Source: Rhodospirillales bacterium
GTDB lineage: Bacteria; Pseudomonadota; Alphaproteobacteria; Acetobacterales; Acetobacteraceae
Length of the DNA stretch: 32,245 bases
Assembly: GCA_028869315.1 (NCBI GenBank)
Contig: JAGWSV010000056.1
Location: 1 to 32,245 of the forward strand
Direction of reading: 5' to 3'
Shown here: positions 1 to 7,225 of the stretch, in pieces
Layout: every line of letters starts with the position of its first letter
Position numbering within the stretch: position 1 is the first letter of the stretch
Notes under the pieces: generated by a model
What the model was told of the DNA's origin: nothing
Seen by the model: only the letters and a program-made list of their open reading frames with translations
Database searches by the model: none
Translations under genes and position numbers: made by a program

Positions 1-67
1 GGCGCGGCGGAGGGAGCAAAGGCTCGAGGATCGACCAGAGGCTGTCGGAGAGTTGGGGCGCTGGCAT
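1..67 (-). CDS. IS5-family transposase, N-terminal fragment (runs off window)
   Basis: Reading the minus strand from the ATG at 67, the first 22 codons include LSDSLWSILEPLLPPP. This is the hallmark N-terminus of IS5-family transposases (DUF4096 domain, usual form LSDxxWxxLxPLLPPxR). An AAGGGG ribosome binding site lies immediately upstream of the ATG (about 69-75). Only 67 bases are visible, so the DDE catalytic domain is outside the window and intactness cannot be judged. The call rests on this short but very characteristic stretch. The encoded protein would catalyse transposition of its own element. Confidence 0.7.
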   Translation of the reverse strand, partial: MPAPQLSDSLWSILEPLLPPPR

Positions 68-120
68 ACCCCTTCATGAATCGTAGCGAATCAAAGTACA
101 AGGGGTTTTGAAAGGGACTC
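1..120 (-). mobile_element. Left end of an IS5-family insertion sequence (truncated by window edge)
   Basis: The minus strand from about 120 down to 1 reads as the 5' end of an insertion sequence: a likely terminal repeat, a short leader with a ribosome binding site, and the first codons of a transposase. The likely outer end is the purine-rich run ending in GGGACTC at 114-120. It is followed by TAA at 121-123, which would fit the 3-bp TNA target duplication known for the IS1031/IS427 side of the IS5 family. The other end lies outside the window, so the exact terminus, the duplication and whether the element is intact cannot be confirmed. Confidence 0.6.
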
Positions 121-408
121 TAAAATATAGTCACCGTGCGCCCCGCTCCGGGGCCGCCGGGGGCCCCCCCCTGGGGTCCCCCTGGGGTCCCCCTGGGGTC
201 CCCCTCGGGTCCATCATCCGGCCGGCAGGCATCGGGATCAGGGCACCGGACCGGCCGTGCGGCGGGCCGGCGCCGGCTCTTGCGGGCGCCGGGCGGGCCT
301 GGCCGTACTCGCAACGGCGCACATCGCGCAGTAACCTTCGCCGCGGCCCCACCGAACAGGCCAGTGCAGGTCCGCTTCCGGGCCGCACTCTACTCAGGAG
401 AGAGACAG
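121..408. other. Upstream region of the buf operon, between the IS end and bufA
   Basis: These 288 bases hold no convincing gene. They contain an AT-rich patch next to the IS end (121-131), a tandem repeat (171-212) and very GC-rich sequence up to the bufA ribosome binding site (AGGAG near 396-400). The buf promoter should lie here, but I cannot identify a clear -35/-10 pair. Confidence 0.4.
171..212. repeat. 11-bp tandem repeat, unit CTGGGGTCCCC, 3 copies plus a partial
   Basis: Three perfect consecutive copies of CTGGGGTCCCC (171-181, 182-192, 193-203) are followed by a degenerate copy CTCGGGTCC. Each unit contains the near-palindrome GGGGTCCCC. The array sits between the IS end and bufA, and it resembles the 11-bp array at 15912-15966 (shared GTCCCC-TG core). 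Confidence 0.9.
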
Positions 409-732
409 ATGGATCGACGTATCTTCGCGGCTTCCGTGCTCGCCGCCGCCGTCGGCATGGCCGGCGTGGCCGGCGTGACCGCGGCGCCGGCCTCTGCGGC
501 CATGATGACCAAGGCGCAGATGATGAAGGTGAAGGAAGCCAACATGCACCGCGCCAAGACGCAGCACCTCGTCGCGTGCTACGGCGTCAATGCGGTTGGC
601 CGCAACGACTGCGCCGCCGGGGCGCATTCCTGCGCCGGCCAGGCGACGAAGGCGAACGACCCGGCGTCGTTCGTGCTGCTGCCGAAGGGCGATTGCGGCA
701 AGCTCGCCGGCGGCTCGCTCAAGGCCTCCTGA
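409..732 (+). CDS. bufA: BufA-type bufferin precursor (DUF2282), secreted Cys-rich metallophore peptide
   Basis: This 107-residue protein starts with a Sec signal peptide (RR at 3-4, hydrophobic stretch 6-28, cleavage likely after ASA at 28-30). The mature part has four cysteines at 57, 68, 75 and 96 in the DUF2282 pattern (CYG, NDC, HSC, GDC). In the bufferin family, DUF692 enzymes convert such cysteines post-translationally into metal-binding groups, and the peptide then sequesters copper or other thiophilic metals in the periplasm. The start at 409 has a good AGGAGAGA site 6-12 bases upstream; an in-frame ATG further upstream would spoil the signal peptide. The bufB start follows 15 bases after the stop, and the order bufA-bufB-bufC-DoxX is the standard one. 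The family call is strong. The metal bound and the modification are inferred from the family. Confidence 0.9.
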   Translation: MDRRIFAASVLAAAVGMAGVAGVTAAPASAAMMTKAQMMKVKEANMHRAKTQHLVACYGVNAVGRNDCAAGAHSCAGQATKANDPASFVLLPKGDCGKLAGGSLKAS

Positions 733-747
733 ACCGGAGCGCAGGTC

Positions 748-1668
748 ATGGCGGGCGCCGCTTCGGACGCACGCTGGGGCGCTGGCCCGATCCCCGCTGC
801 CGCGGGGGTCGGGCTACGTTTCCCGCATCATGCGGCGTTCCTCGCCGGCCCGCCCGCGGTCGGCTGGGTCGAGGTGCACAGCGAAAACTACCTCAGCGGG
901 CCGGCGCTCGCGGTGCTCGAAACGGTGCGCGCGGACTGCCAGGTGTCGCTGCACAGCGTCGGGCTGTCGCTCGGCTCGGCGGGCGGGCTCGACGCGCGGC
1001 ATCTCCGGCGGCTGGCCGACCTCGCGGCGTGGATCGAGCCGGGGCTGATCTCCGAGCATCTCGCGTGGGGCGCGGTCGACCATGCCCATCTTGCGGACCT
1101 GCTGCCGCTGCCGCTGACCGAGGAGAGCCTGGAGATCGTCTGCCGCAACGTGGCGCAGGCGCAGGCCGCGATGGGCCGGCGGATCCTGATCGAAAACCCG
1201 TCCACCTATCTGCAGTTCAGCCATTCCACCATTCCCGAGCCGGAGTTCCTGACCGAACTCGTCGCCCGCACCGGCTGCGGGCTGATCTGCGACGTCAACA
1301 ACATCGTCGTGAGCGCGACCAATCACGGCTGGGACCCGGTTTCCTACCTGCGCGCACTTCCCGCGGCGGCGATCGGCGAGTTTCATCTGGCCGGGCACAG
1401 CGCGGCGGCCGGAGAGGCGGCCGGGCTGCTGCTCGATACCCACGACCGGGCGGTGGCGCCGGAAGTATGGGCGCTGTTCGACGCGGCGATGGACCTGATC
1501 GGCCCGCGACCCAGCCTGATCGAGTGGGACGCCGCCATCCCCGCCCTGCCGATCCTGTTGCAGGAGGCGGCGCTGGCCGAACGGATTCTGGCCCGCCACC
1601 GCGCAGGCGTGTCCGATGACCTTGGAGCCTCCCCTGATCCCGGGAAACGCCATGAACTCGCTGCTTAG
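748..1668 (+). CDS. bufB: DUF692 / MNIO multinuclear iron enzyme, bufferin-maturing (BufB)
   Basis: This 306-residue DUF692 protein has a TIM-barrel-like fold. Conserved polar residues that should ligate two or three irons are visible: His27/28 in FPHH, Glu46 and Asn47 in VHSENY, His69, Glu103/His104 in ISEH, Glu149 in LIENP, Asp182 and Asn184 in CDVNN, His213 and His217 in FHLAGH, Asp230/His232 in DTHD, and Glu259 in IEWD. MNIO enzymes (such as MbnB and BufB) oxidatively rearrange peptidyl cysteines into nitrogen/sulfur heterocycles such as oxazolone-thioamide or thiooxazole. The substrate here is presumably the BufA peptide encoded just upstream. Length and motif order are normal for the family. 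The 3' end overlaps the start of the next gene, which suggests translational coupling with its partner BufC. Confidence 0.9.
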   Translation: MAGAASDARWGAGPIPAAAGVGLRFPHHAAFLAGPPAVGWVEVHSENYLSGPALAVLETVRADCQVSLHSVGLSLGSAGGLDARHLRRLADLAAWIEPGLISEHLAWGAVDHAHLADLLPLPLTEESLEIVCRNVAQAQAAMGRRILIENPSTYLQFSHSTIPEPEFLTELVARTGCGLICDVNNIVVSATNHGWDPVSYLRALPAAAIGEFHLAGHSAAAGEAAGLLLDTHDRAVAPEVWALFDAAMDLIGPRPSLIEWDAAIPALPILLQEAALAERILARHRAGVSDDLGASPDPGKRHELAA

Positions 1669-2449
1669 GCTCCAGCGTCAGTTCCGCGCCGCGCTGCTGG
1701 GGGACGCGGATGCGCCGCCGCTGCCGGAGATCCTGGGCGGAGCGGTCGATCCGGCGGCGCGCCTGGACATCTACCGCAACAACGTGATCGGCAATCTGAC
1801 CGGTGCGCTGCGCCTCACCTATCCCGCGATCGAGCGCCTGGTAGGGGCGGAGTTCTTCGCCGCCGCCTGTGCGCGCTACATCGCGGCCACGCCGCCGGGA
1901 AGTGCCGATCTTTATGAATACGGGGCGGATTTCAGCGATTTCCTGGCCGGGTTCGAGCCGGCACGGGAGCTCGCCTATCTGCCCGACGTCGCGCGGCTGG
2001 AATGGGCCGTGAACCAGGCCCTGCACGCAAGCCGGGCGCCGGCGATCGACGCCGCGGCGCTGGCCGACCTGCCGGCCGAGGCGCAGGCCGACCTGCGGTT
2101 CACGGCGCACCCGACCTTGTCGCTGCTGACCCTGACCCACCCCGCCGGCGCGATCTGGGAAGCGGTGCTGACCGCGGACCCGGACGAACGCGACGCCGCG
2201 CTCGCCGCCGTCGATCCCGCGGCCGGCGGCGAAACCCTGGCCGTGCTGCGCGCCGCCGACGCGCTTGAGCTCGTGCGCCTGTCACCGGAGGCATTCGCCC
2301 TCGCGCGCGCGCTGGTCGACGGGCAGCCGCTGGCCGACGCGCTCGACCTTGTCGCACCGGACGTTGCCGTAGCCTTGTTCGGCGGCTTACTGACGCAAGG
2401 CTTCTTCAGCGGGATCCTGACCCAGCCCGCCCCCCTTCCGATCGAATAA
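1652..2449 (+). CDS. bufC: BufC/HvfC-like DUF2063 partner protein of the MNIO enzyme
   Basis: This is a 265-residue DUF2063 (HvfC/BufC N-terminal domain) protein. The N-terminus LLRLQRQFRAALLG and the core IYRNNVIGNLTGALRLTYPAIERL (seen here as YRNNVIGNLTGALR) with GAEFFAAACARYI are typical of the family. Family members bind the DUF692 enzyme and are thought to deliver the precursor peptide leader to it. I prefer the ATG at 1652, which has GGGA 7 bases upstream and lets the protein begin with the family's LxxLQxxF motif. An in-frame ATG at 1616 would add 12 residues but has no ribosome binding site. With the 1652 start the gene overlaps bufB by 17 bases. The role is inferred from family and position. 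Confidence 0.87.
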   Translation: MNSLLRLQRQFRAALLGDADAPPLPEILGGAVDPAARLDIYRNNVIGNLTGALRLTYPAIERLVGAEFFAAACARYIAATPPGSADLYEYGADFSDFLAGFEPARELAYLPDVARLEWAVNQALHASRAPAIDAAALADLPAEAQADLRFTAHPTLSLLTLTHPAGAIWEAVLTADPDERDAALAAVDPAAGGETLAVLRAADALELVRLSPEAFALARALVDGQPLADALDLVAPDVAVALFGGLLTQGFFSGILTQPAPLPIE

Positions 2450-2460
2450 GGAATGATCGC

Positions 2461-2934
2461 ATGAGTTCCACCACCCGTACCCGCCAACCGGCAGCAAGTG
2501 GACCGGTCATGCTGGTGGACATGGTCATCGGGCTGTTCGAGCGCATCCCGTACTGGCTGATCGCGCTGACCGCCCGGGTCGCGCTCGCCCGGGTGTTCTG
2601 GAGCTCGGCCCAGACGCATCTCGCGAGCTGGCAGACCACGCTCTATCTGTTCGCCAACAACTACCACGTGCCGCTGCTGCCGCCGACGACCGCGGCCTAC
2701 ATGGCGGTCGCCCTCGAAATCACCATGCCGCCGCTGCTGCTGCTGGGTCTCGCCACCCGTTTCGCCGCGCTGGCGCTGACCGGCATGACCCTGGTGATCG
2801 AGGTGTTCGTCTATCCGCAGGCATGGCCCACGCATATCCAGTGGGCGGCGATGCTGCTGGTGCTGATGGCGCAGGGCGGCGGCGCGCTCTCGCTCGACGC
2901 GCTGATCCGGCGGATGGTTCGCGGGGCGGACTGA
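2461..2934 (+). CDS. DoxX-family membrane protein of the buf operon
   Basis: This 157-residue integral membrane protein of the DoxX/DUF6-like DoxD family has about four hydrophobic segments (roughly 33-50, 75-95, 98-117 and 124-145). It has the family's WSSAQTHLASW region, where many homologues read S..K..nw..T, and the loop ALEITMPPLLLLGLATR. An AAGGAA site precedes the ATG, which follows bufC by 11 bases. DoxX proteins are regular members of MNIO operons (bufD/hvfX type). Their biochemical role there is unsettled; a quinone-linked redox function or membrane anchoring is proposed. The family call is secure from the hydrophobic pattern and context. The function is inferred. Confidence 0.85.
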   Translation: MSSTTRTRQPAASGPVMLVDMVIGLFERIPYWLIALTARVALARVFWSSAQTHLASWQTTLYLFANNYHVPLLPPTTAAYMAVALEITMPPLLLLGLATRFAALALTGMTLVIEVFVYPQAWPTHIQWAAMLLVLMAQGGGALSLDALIRRMVRGAD

Positions 2935-3018
2935 AGGGGCCGCCCGTCCCTGCTCTGTTGCCGTAAGCTGAAACGCAACGCTACCCAGCCGGCGATGCCG
3001 AGCGAGAGGAGGTGCCGC

Positions 3019-3501
3019 ATGTCCAGAACATTCCGGCACAAGGTGCTTGGCCTGCTCGCGATCGGTCTCCTCGGGCTGCTGGCGATGCGCTCCGGGGCCG
3101 GGTTGCGGCAGGATCGCGCGGCGTCCCGGCCCGGGCCCGCCACCGCCTTCGTGCTGTGGCACAGCCGCGCGCTGCCCTGGCTCGGCCGCCTGGACGCCGG
3201 GCGGGCGGATGCGGGCACGCCGCCGACGCCCCGCATGGCGGACGCCGAACCGCGCTGGACCGTGGGCCATGCCGTCGGGGTCTTTCTCGACCCCGACCAT
3301 GGCACGATGGACCCTGCGCTGACGGCGCGGTTCGCGGCGCGGGGAACCGCACGCCTCGCCGTGGTCACCGCCGATCCGAAGGACCTGTTCTGTTTGACCC
3401 GGCTGCGTCCGGACGAAGTCTACGTGCCGCTTGCCCCCCGTCCGGTCCGCCCGGCCGGCATGCCCGCCGCGGCCGAACCAACCCCGCCCGTATCGACATG
3501 A
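3019..3501 (+). CDS. Membrane-anchored protein of unknown function next to the buf operon
   Basis: I do not recognise this 160-residue protein. It begins with a short basic N-terminus followed by a hydrophobic segment (about 8-24, LGLLAIGLLGLLAM), so it is probably a signal anchor or uncleaved signal peptide with the rest outside the cytoplasm. The remainder is Ala/Pro/Arg-rich with one cysteine and a central predicted alpha/beta stretch (VGVFLDPDHGTMDP, LAVVTADPKDLF). The C-terminus is proline-rich. The ATG at 3019 is chosen because GAGAGGAGG lies 6 bases upstream; an in-frame ATG at 2995 has no such site. It follows the DoxX gene by 84 bases on the same strand, so it may belong to the same transcription unit. 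Confidence 0.7.
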   Translation: MSRTFRHKVLGLLAIGLLGLLAMRSGAGLRQDRAASRPGPATAFVLWHSRALPWLGRLDAGRADAGTPPTPRMADAEPRWTVGHAVGVFLDPDHGTMDPALTARFAARGTARLAVVTADPKDLFCLTRLRPDEVYVPLAPRPVRPAGMPAAAEPTPPVST

Positions 3502-3577
3502 CCGAGACGGCCGGCCATGGTCGCGGCGGCGGGCCGCGCCACGCCACCCTCACCACCGCACCCAAGGAATCGGTTGC

Positions 3578-4243
3578 ATGACAAACATTACCCGACGCCA
3601 GGCCCTCTCCGGGCTTGCGGCCTCCGGAGTTGCCCCGTTCGCGCTGGCCGGCAGCGCCGCCGCGTCCGCGGGCATCGAACTCACCTTCATGACCCACGCG
3701 ATGTTCTTCTCGCGGGAGTCGCACCAGAAGCGGCCGCTCGACCCGCAGGCCTTCGTGTTCGACGCGCATGCGCCGGCCGCGATGGGGCCGCAGGGCATCC
3801 ATCACGTCGCGGGCTATCGCCCGGCCTGGATCTTCGGGCCGCACGACATGGGCGTGTTCAACGCCGACGGCAAGGCGCTCGGCTTCACCCTGGCCGACTG
3901 GTTCGCCGCGCACGGCACCGTGCGGATCGCGCCGGCCGGCGCCGGTGCGCGAGTCGCGTGCCGGTTCGCCCGGCTGCGGCCGAACGGCGTCTACAGCCTG
4001 TTCGAGAATCATTTCGACCAGAAGCCGATCGGGTTCACGCCGCTGGACGGCACCGGCCGCACCAGCAGCTTCGTCGCCGACGCCAACGGGCAGGCCCACC
4101 TGGTCGTGCACGCGCCGCATCGCCTGACCCCGGCCAACGCCGTCCTGCTGGTCTATCACAGCGACAACAAGACGCACGGCATGCAGCGCGGCCAGATCGG
4201 CGTGACCGCGCATCACCAGCTGATCGCGCGCGTGCCGGCGTGA
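3578..4243 (+). CDS. Tat-exported protein of unknown function
   Basis: This 221-residue protein has a twin-arginine-like signal: TRRQALSGLAASGVAPFAL at the N-terminus, then cleavage near AASA (about residue 30). The mature part looks like an all-beta protein rich in His and aromatic residues. The C-terminal third (GVYSLFENHF, TSSFVADANGQAHLVVHAP, AVLLVYHSDNKTHG) resembles the strand-turn-strand pattern of small extracellular beta-sandwich proteins, but I cannot name a family. Several histidines in MTHAMFF, IHHVAGY, GPHDMG and YHSDNKTHG could bind a metal, which would fit a gene following a metallophore operon. That is speculation. The ATG at 3578 is favoured by AAGGAA 10 bases upstream and by the signal peptide. 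Longer upstream extensions are very Pro/Arg-rich and unlikely to be coding. Confidence 0.75.
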   Translation: MTNITRRQALSGLAASGVAPFALAGSAAASAGIELTFMTHAMFFSRESHQKRPLDPQAFVFDAHAPAAMGPQGIHHVAGYRPAWIFGPHDMGVFNADGKALGFTLADWFAAHGTVRIAPAGAGARVACRFARLRPNGVYSLFENHFDQKPIGFTPLDGTGRTSSFVADANGQAHLVVHAPHRLTPANAVLLVYHSDNKTHGMQRGQIGVTAHHQLIARVPA

Positions 4244-4289
4244 ACGGACGCCGCACCGAACCCGCGCGCCCCGCCGGTTGCCGCCGTCG

Positions 4290-5831
4290 ATGACCCCGGC
4301 GGGTTCCGTAGGGGGGCGGCGCGGCCGGTGGCAGCGCCCGCGCCGGTTCGACCGCAACCTCGTGGTCATCGGCGCGGGCTCCGCCGGCCTCGTCAGCGCC
4401 TATCTGGCCTCCGCGCTGCGGGCGCAGGTGACGCTGGTGGAAGCCGTCCGCATGGGCGGCGACTGCCTCAACACCGGCTGCGTGCCGTCGAAGGCGCTGA
4501 TCCACAGCGCCCGGCTGGCGGCGGAAAGCCGCCGCGCCGCCGCGCTCGGCCTCTCCGGACCGCCGCTCGCGGTGGATTTCGCCGCGGTGATGGAGCGGGT
4601 GCAGGCGATGATCGCCGCGGTCGCGCCGCATGATTCGATCGAGCGCTACACCGCGCTCGGCGTCGACGTGCGATCGGGCCACGCCCGGATCGTCTCGCCC
4701 TGGTGCGTGGAGGTGGATGGCGCGCCGATCACCACCCGGGCCATCGTCATCGCCGCCGGCGCCGACCCGATCGTGCCCGACCTGCCCGGCCTGGCCGGGA
4801 TTCCGTACCTGACCTCGGAGACGCTCTGGCAGGTCCGCAGCCTGCCGCGGCGCCTGCTGGTGCTGGGCGGCGGGCCGATCGGCTGCGAGCTGGGCCAGGC
4901 CTTCGCGCAGCTCGGCAGCGAGGTGACCCTGGTGCAGCAGGCGCCGCGCCTGCTGATGCGCGAAGACGACGAGGTCTCTGCCTTCGTGACGGCGCGGCTG
5001 GCCGCGGACGGCGTGCGCCTGCGCATCGATCATCGGCCGGTCGCCATCGAGCCCGCCGCCGGGGGTCACCGGATGCGGCTCGCGCATGCGGACACCGAGA
5101 CGACCGAACCGTTCGACGCCCTGCTGATCGCCATCGGCCGCCGTCCCCGCACCGAGGGCTACGGGCTGGCCGAGCTCGGCATCGGCGTGACCCCGGCGCG
5201 GGCGGTGGAAACCAACGCCTGGCTGCAGACGCTCCACCCGAACATCCTGGCCTGCGGCGACGTCGCCGGTCCGTACCAGTTCACCCATGCCGCGGGGCAC
5301 CAGGCGCAATCGGCCGTGCTGACCGCGCTGTTCGCGCCGCTTTATCGCGCGCGGCCCGATTACTCCGTGATGCCCGCCGTGACCTTCACCGATCCCGAGG
5401 TCGCGCGGGTCGGGCTCAACGAGCGGGAAGCCCGCGCGCAGGGCATTCCGCATGCGGTGGTCCGCTACGATCTCGGCGAGCTCGACCGCGCCATCGTCGA
5501 CAGCGCCGCCGAGGGGTTCGTCAAGGTGCTGACCCCGCCGGGCAAGGACCGCATCCTGGGGGCCACGGTCGTCGGCGCCCATGCCGGCGAGATGCTGGCC
5601 GAATTCGCGCTGGCGATGCGCCACCGCATCGGCCTCAAGGGCGTGCTCGGCACGGTGCACGCCTACCCGACCTATGCCGAGGCGAACCGCTACGCCGCCG
5701 GGGTATGGCGCCGCGCGAACACCTCCGCCGCGGCGATGCGCCTGCTCGCCCGCTTCCATCGCTGGCGCCGCGGCGGCGGCGACGCCGCCACGCGCCCCGA
5801 ACCACTGACTCCAGGAGCCCCGTCGCCATGA
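4290..5831 (+). CDS. FAD-dependent pyridine nucleotide-disulfide oxidoreductase (MerA/Lpd-like)
   Basis: This 513-residue protein is of the glutathione reductase/lipoamide dehydrogenase/mercuric reductase superfamily. The FAD-binding motif VIGAGSAGL is near residue 27. The redox-active disulfide GGDCLNTGCVPSK is near 54-66, the NAD(P)H-binding VLGGGPIGCELG near 192, and the second FAD contact NILACGDVAG near 320. The C-terminal dimer motif HAYPTYAE carries the catalytic-base His and Glu. The C-terminal tail (RANTSAAAMRLLARFHRWRRG) is typical of a proteobacterial subgroup annotated as mercuric-reductase-like. The C-terminal CC pair and the heavy-metal domain of true MerA are absent, so mercury reduction is not supported. 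The substrate is unknown. A TTG at 4278 is an alternative start. The stop overlaps the next start as ATGA. Confidence 0.88.
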   Translation: MTPAGSVGGRRGRWQRPRRFDRNLVVIGAGSAGLVSAYLASALRAQVTLVEAVRMGGDCLNTGCVPSKALIHSARLAAESRRAAALGLSGPPLAVDFAAVMERVQAMIAAVAPHDSIERYTALGVDVRSGHARIVSPWCVEVDGAPITTRAIVIAAGADPIVPDLPGLAGIPYLTSETLWQVRSLPRRLLVLGGGPIGCELGQAFAQLGSEVTLVQQAPRLLMREDDEVSAFVTARLAADGVRLRIDHRPVAIEPAAGGHRMRLAHADTETTEPFDALLIAIGRRPRTEGYGLAELGIGVTPARAVETNAWLQTLHPNILACGDVAGPYQFTHAAGHQAQSAVLTALFAPLYRARPDYSVMPAVTFTDPEVARVGLNEREARAQGIPHAVVRYDLGELDRAIVDSAAEGFVKVLTPPGKDRILGATVVGAHAGEMLAEFALAMRHRIGLKGVLGTVHAYPTYAEANRYAAGVWRRANTSAAAMRLLARFHRWRRGGGDAATRPEPLTPGAPSP

Positions 5832-7225
5832 CCGAAAACAGCATCCCGGCCAGCGCCACCCCGCTCAGCGACCGGCTTGCGCAGATCGGCTGGAACCGCT
5901 TCCATACCATCGCCGTCTTGCTGTTCGGCATGGGCTGGGCGATGGACGCCTTCGAAGTGACCTTGATCGGCAACGTCCTCGGTGCGTTGCGCGACCGCTT
6001 CCATCTCGGCGCCGACGCGATGTCGCTGCTGCTCGGTGCGTGGTTCGCGGGCCTGATGCTGGGCGCCGCGGGCTTCGGATACCTGGCAGACCGGCACGGG
6101 CGGCGGCGGGTGTTCCTCGCCAGCCTGGTGCTCTACGGCACCACCACCCTGGCCGCCGCCTTCGCCCCCAGCCTCGGGGCGCTGCTGGCGCTGCGGCTGC
6201 TCGCGGGCATCGGCGTCGGCGCCGAATATTCCGCGATCAACGCCGCGATCGCCGAGCTGGTGCCGAGCCGCACCCGCGGGCGCGCCGCCGCGGTGGTGCT
6301 GAATTTCTGGCCCATCGGCAGCCTGGTCGCGGCGCTGCTGGCCTGGCTCGTGCTGTCGGCGCTGCCGCCCGATATCGGCTGGCGGGTGGTGTTCGGCTTC
6401 GGCGGCGCGATCGCGCTCTCCTCCGCCTGGTTCCGCCGCCACCTGCCGGAAAGCCCGCGCTGGCTGGAGGCCACCGGCCAGACCGACGCGGCGCGCGCGG
6501 TCGTGGCCGGGATCGAGGCCGGGCTGACCCGCCTGCCGGTGCCGGATGCCGCGCCGGTGCACGCGCGCGTGCGCCGCGAGGGCGTCGCGCTGCGCACCCT
6601 GCTGCGGCGCTATCCCGCCCGCCTCGCGCTCGGCGCGGCGCTCGATTTCGCCGAGGCCTCTGGCTATTATGGGTTGTTCGCCTTCCTGCCGCTGGTCGTG
6701 CTGCCGGCGCTGCACCTGCCGCCGGCGCGCTTGCCGCTGTTCTACCTCGCGGGCAGCATCGGGGCGCTGTGCGGCGGCGTCGGGGCGTCGATGCTGCTCG
6801 ACCGCATGGGCCGGCACGCCACCGTCGGCGGGTTCTATCTCGCCACCGCGCTGGGCACGGTGGCCTTCGCCTACGCGACCGGGCTGGGCGCCGGGGTGAT
6901 CATGCTGGGCTTCGCCCTGGTCAACATGCTCGCCACCGGCAGCTGGATCGCCGCCTATCCGACCTTCTCCGAGCTGTTCCCGACCTCGCTGCGCGCCAGC
7001 GGCATCGGGGCCTCGGTCGCAGTGGGACGGATCGGCGCGATGATCTCGCCGTTCCTGGTCGGCTACGTGGGCGCCCACAGCATGCAGGCCGCGCTGCTGC
7101 TGCTCGCCGGATTCTGGCTGCTGGGCGCCGGCGCGATCGCCGTCTGGCGCCTGATGGGCGGGATCGAGGCCAACGGGCTGTCGCTCGAAACGATCGCACC
7201 GGAGGAAACCGTCTCGCATGCCTGA
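5828..7225 (+). CDS. MFS transporter, sugar porter/aromatic acid symporter-like
   Basis: This 465-residue major facilitator has about 12 transmembrane segments. It contains the loop 2-3 signature GYLADRHGRRRVF (about 80-92), LAGIGVGAEY in the fourth segment region, and PESPRWLEATG after segment 6, which is typical of the sugar porter and AAHS/SV2-like branches. The acidic residue in WAMDAFEVTLIG in the first segment (about 39-50) is also characteristic of the AAHS/SV2-like group. The substrate cannot be read from sequence. The start overlaps the disulfide reductase by four bases (ATGA), and the end overlaps the next gene by eight bases. It is therefore almost certainly co-translated with both, and it may carry the substrate or product of these enzymes across the inner membrane. 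Confidence 0.9.
   Translation: MTENSIPASATPLSDRLAQIGWNRFHTIAVLLFGMGWAMDAFEVTLIGNVLGALRDRFHLGADAMSLLLGAWFAGLMLGAAGFGYLADRHGRRRVFLASLVLYGTTTLAAAFAPSLGALLALRLLAGIGVGAEYSAINAAIAELVPSRTRGRAAAVVLNFWPIGSLVAALLAWLVLSALPPDIGWRVVFGFGGAIALSSAWFRRHLPESPRWLEATGQTDAARAVVAGIEAGLTRLPVPDAAPVHARVRREGVALRTLLRRYPARLALGAALDFAEASGYYGLFAFLPLVVLPALHLPPARLPLFYLAGSIGALCGGVGASMLLDRMGRHATVGGFYLATALGTVAFAYATGLGAGVIMLGFALVNMLATGSWIAAYPTFSELFPTSLRASGIGASVAVGRIGAMISPFLVGYVGAHSMQAALLLLAGFWLLGAGAIAVWRLMGGIEANGLSLETIAPEETVSHA

Noticed and set aside
108-131. Hybrid promoter made of TTGAAA in the IS end and TATAGT at 126-131
   Set aside because: The spacer is only 12 bases, too short for a sigma-70 promoter.
108-1619. Long plus-strand reading frame of 503 codons covering bufA and most of bufB
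   Set aside because: Arg/Gly/Pro-rich out-of-frame translation typical of very high GC DNA; the other frames carry clear BufA and BufB motifs.
4290-5831. True mercuric reductase (merA)
   Set aside because: The redox disulfide is present but the C-terminal vicinal Cys pair and N-terminal heavy-metal domain are absent, and no other mer genes are nearby.
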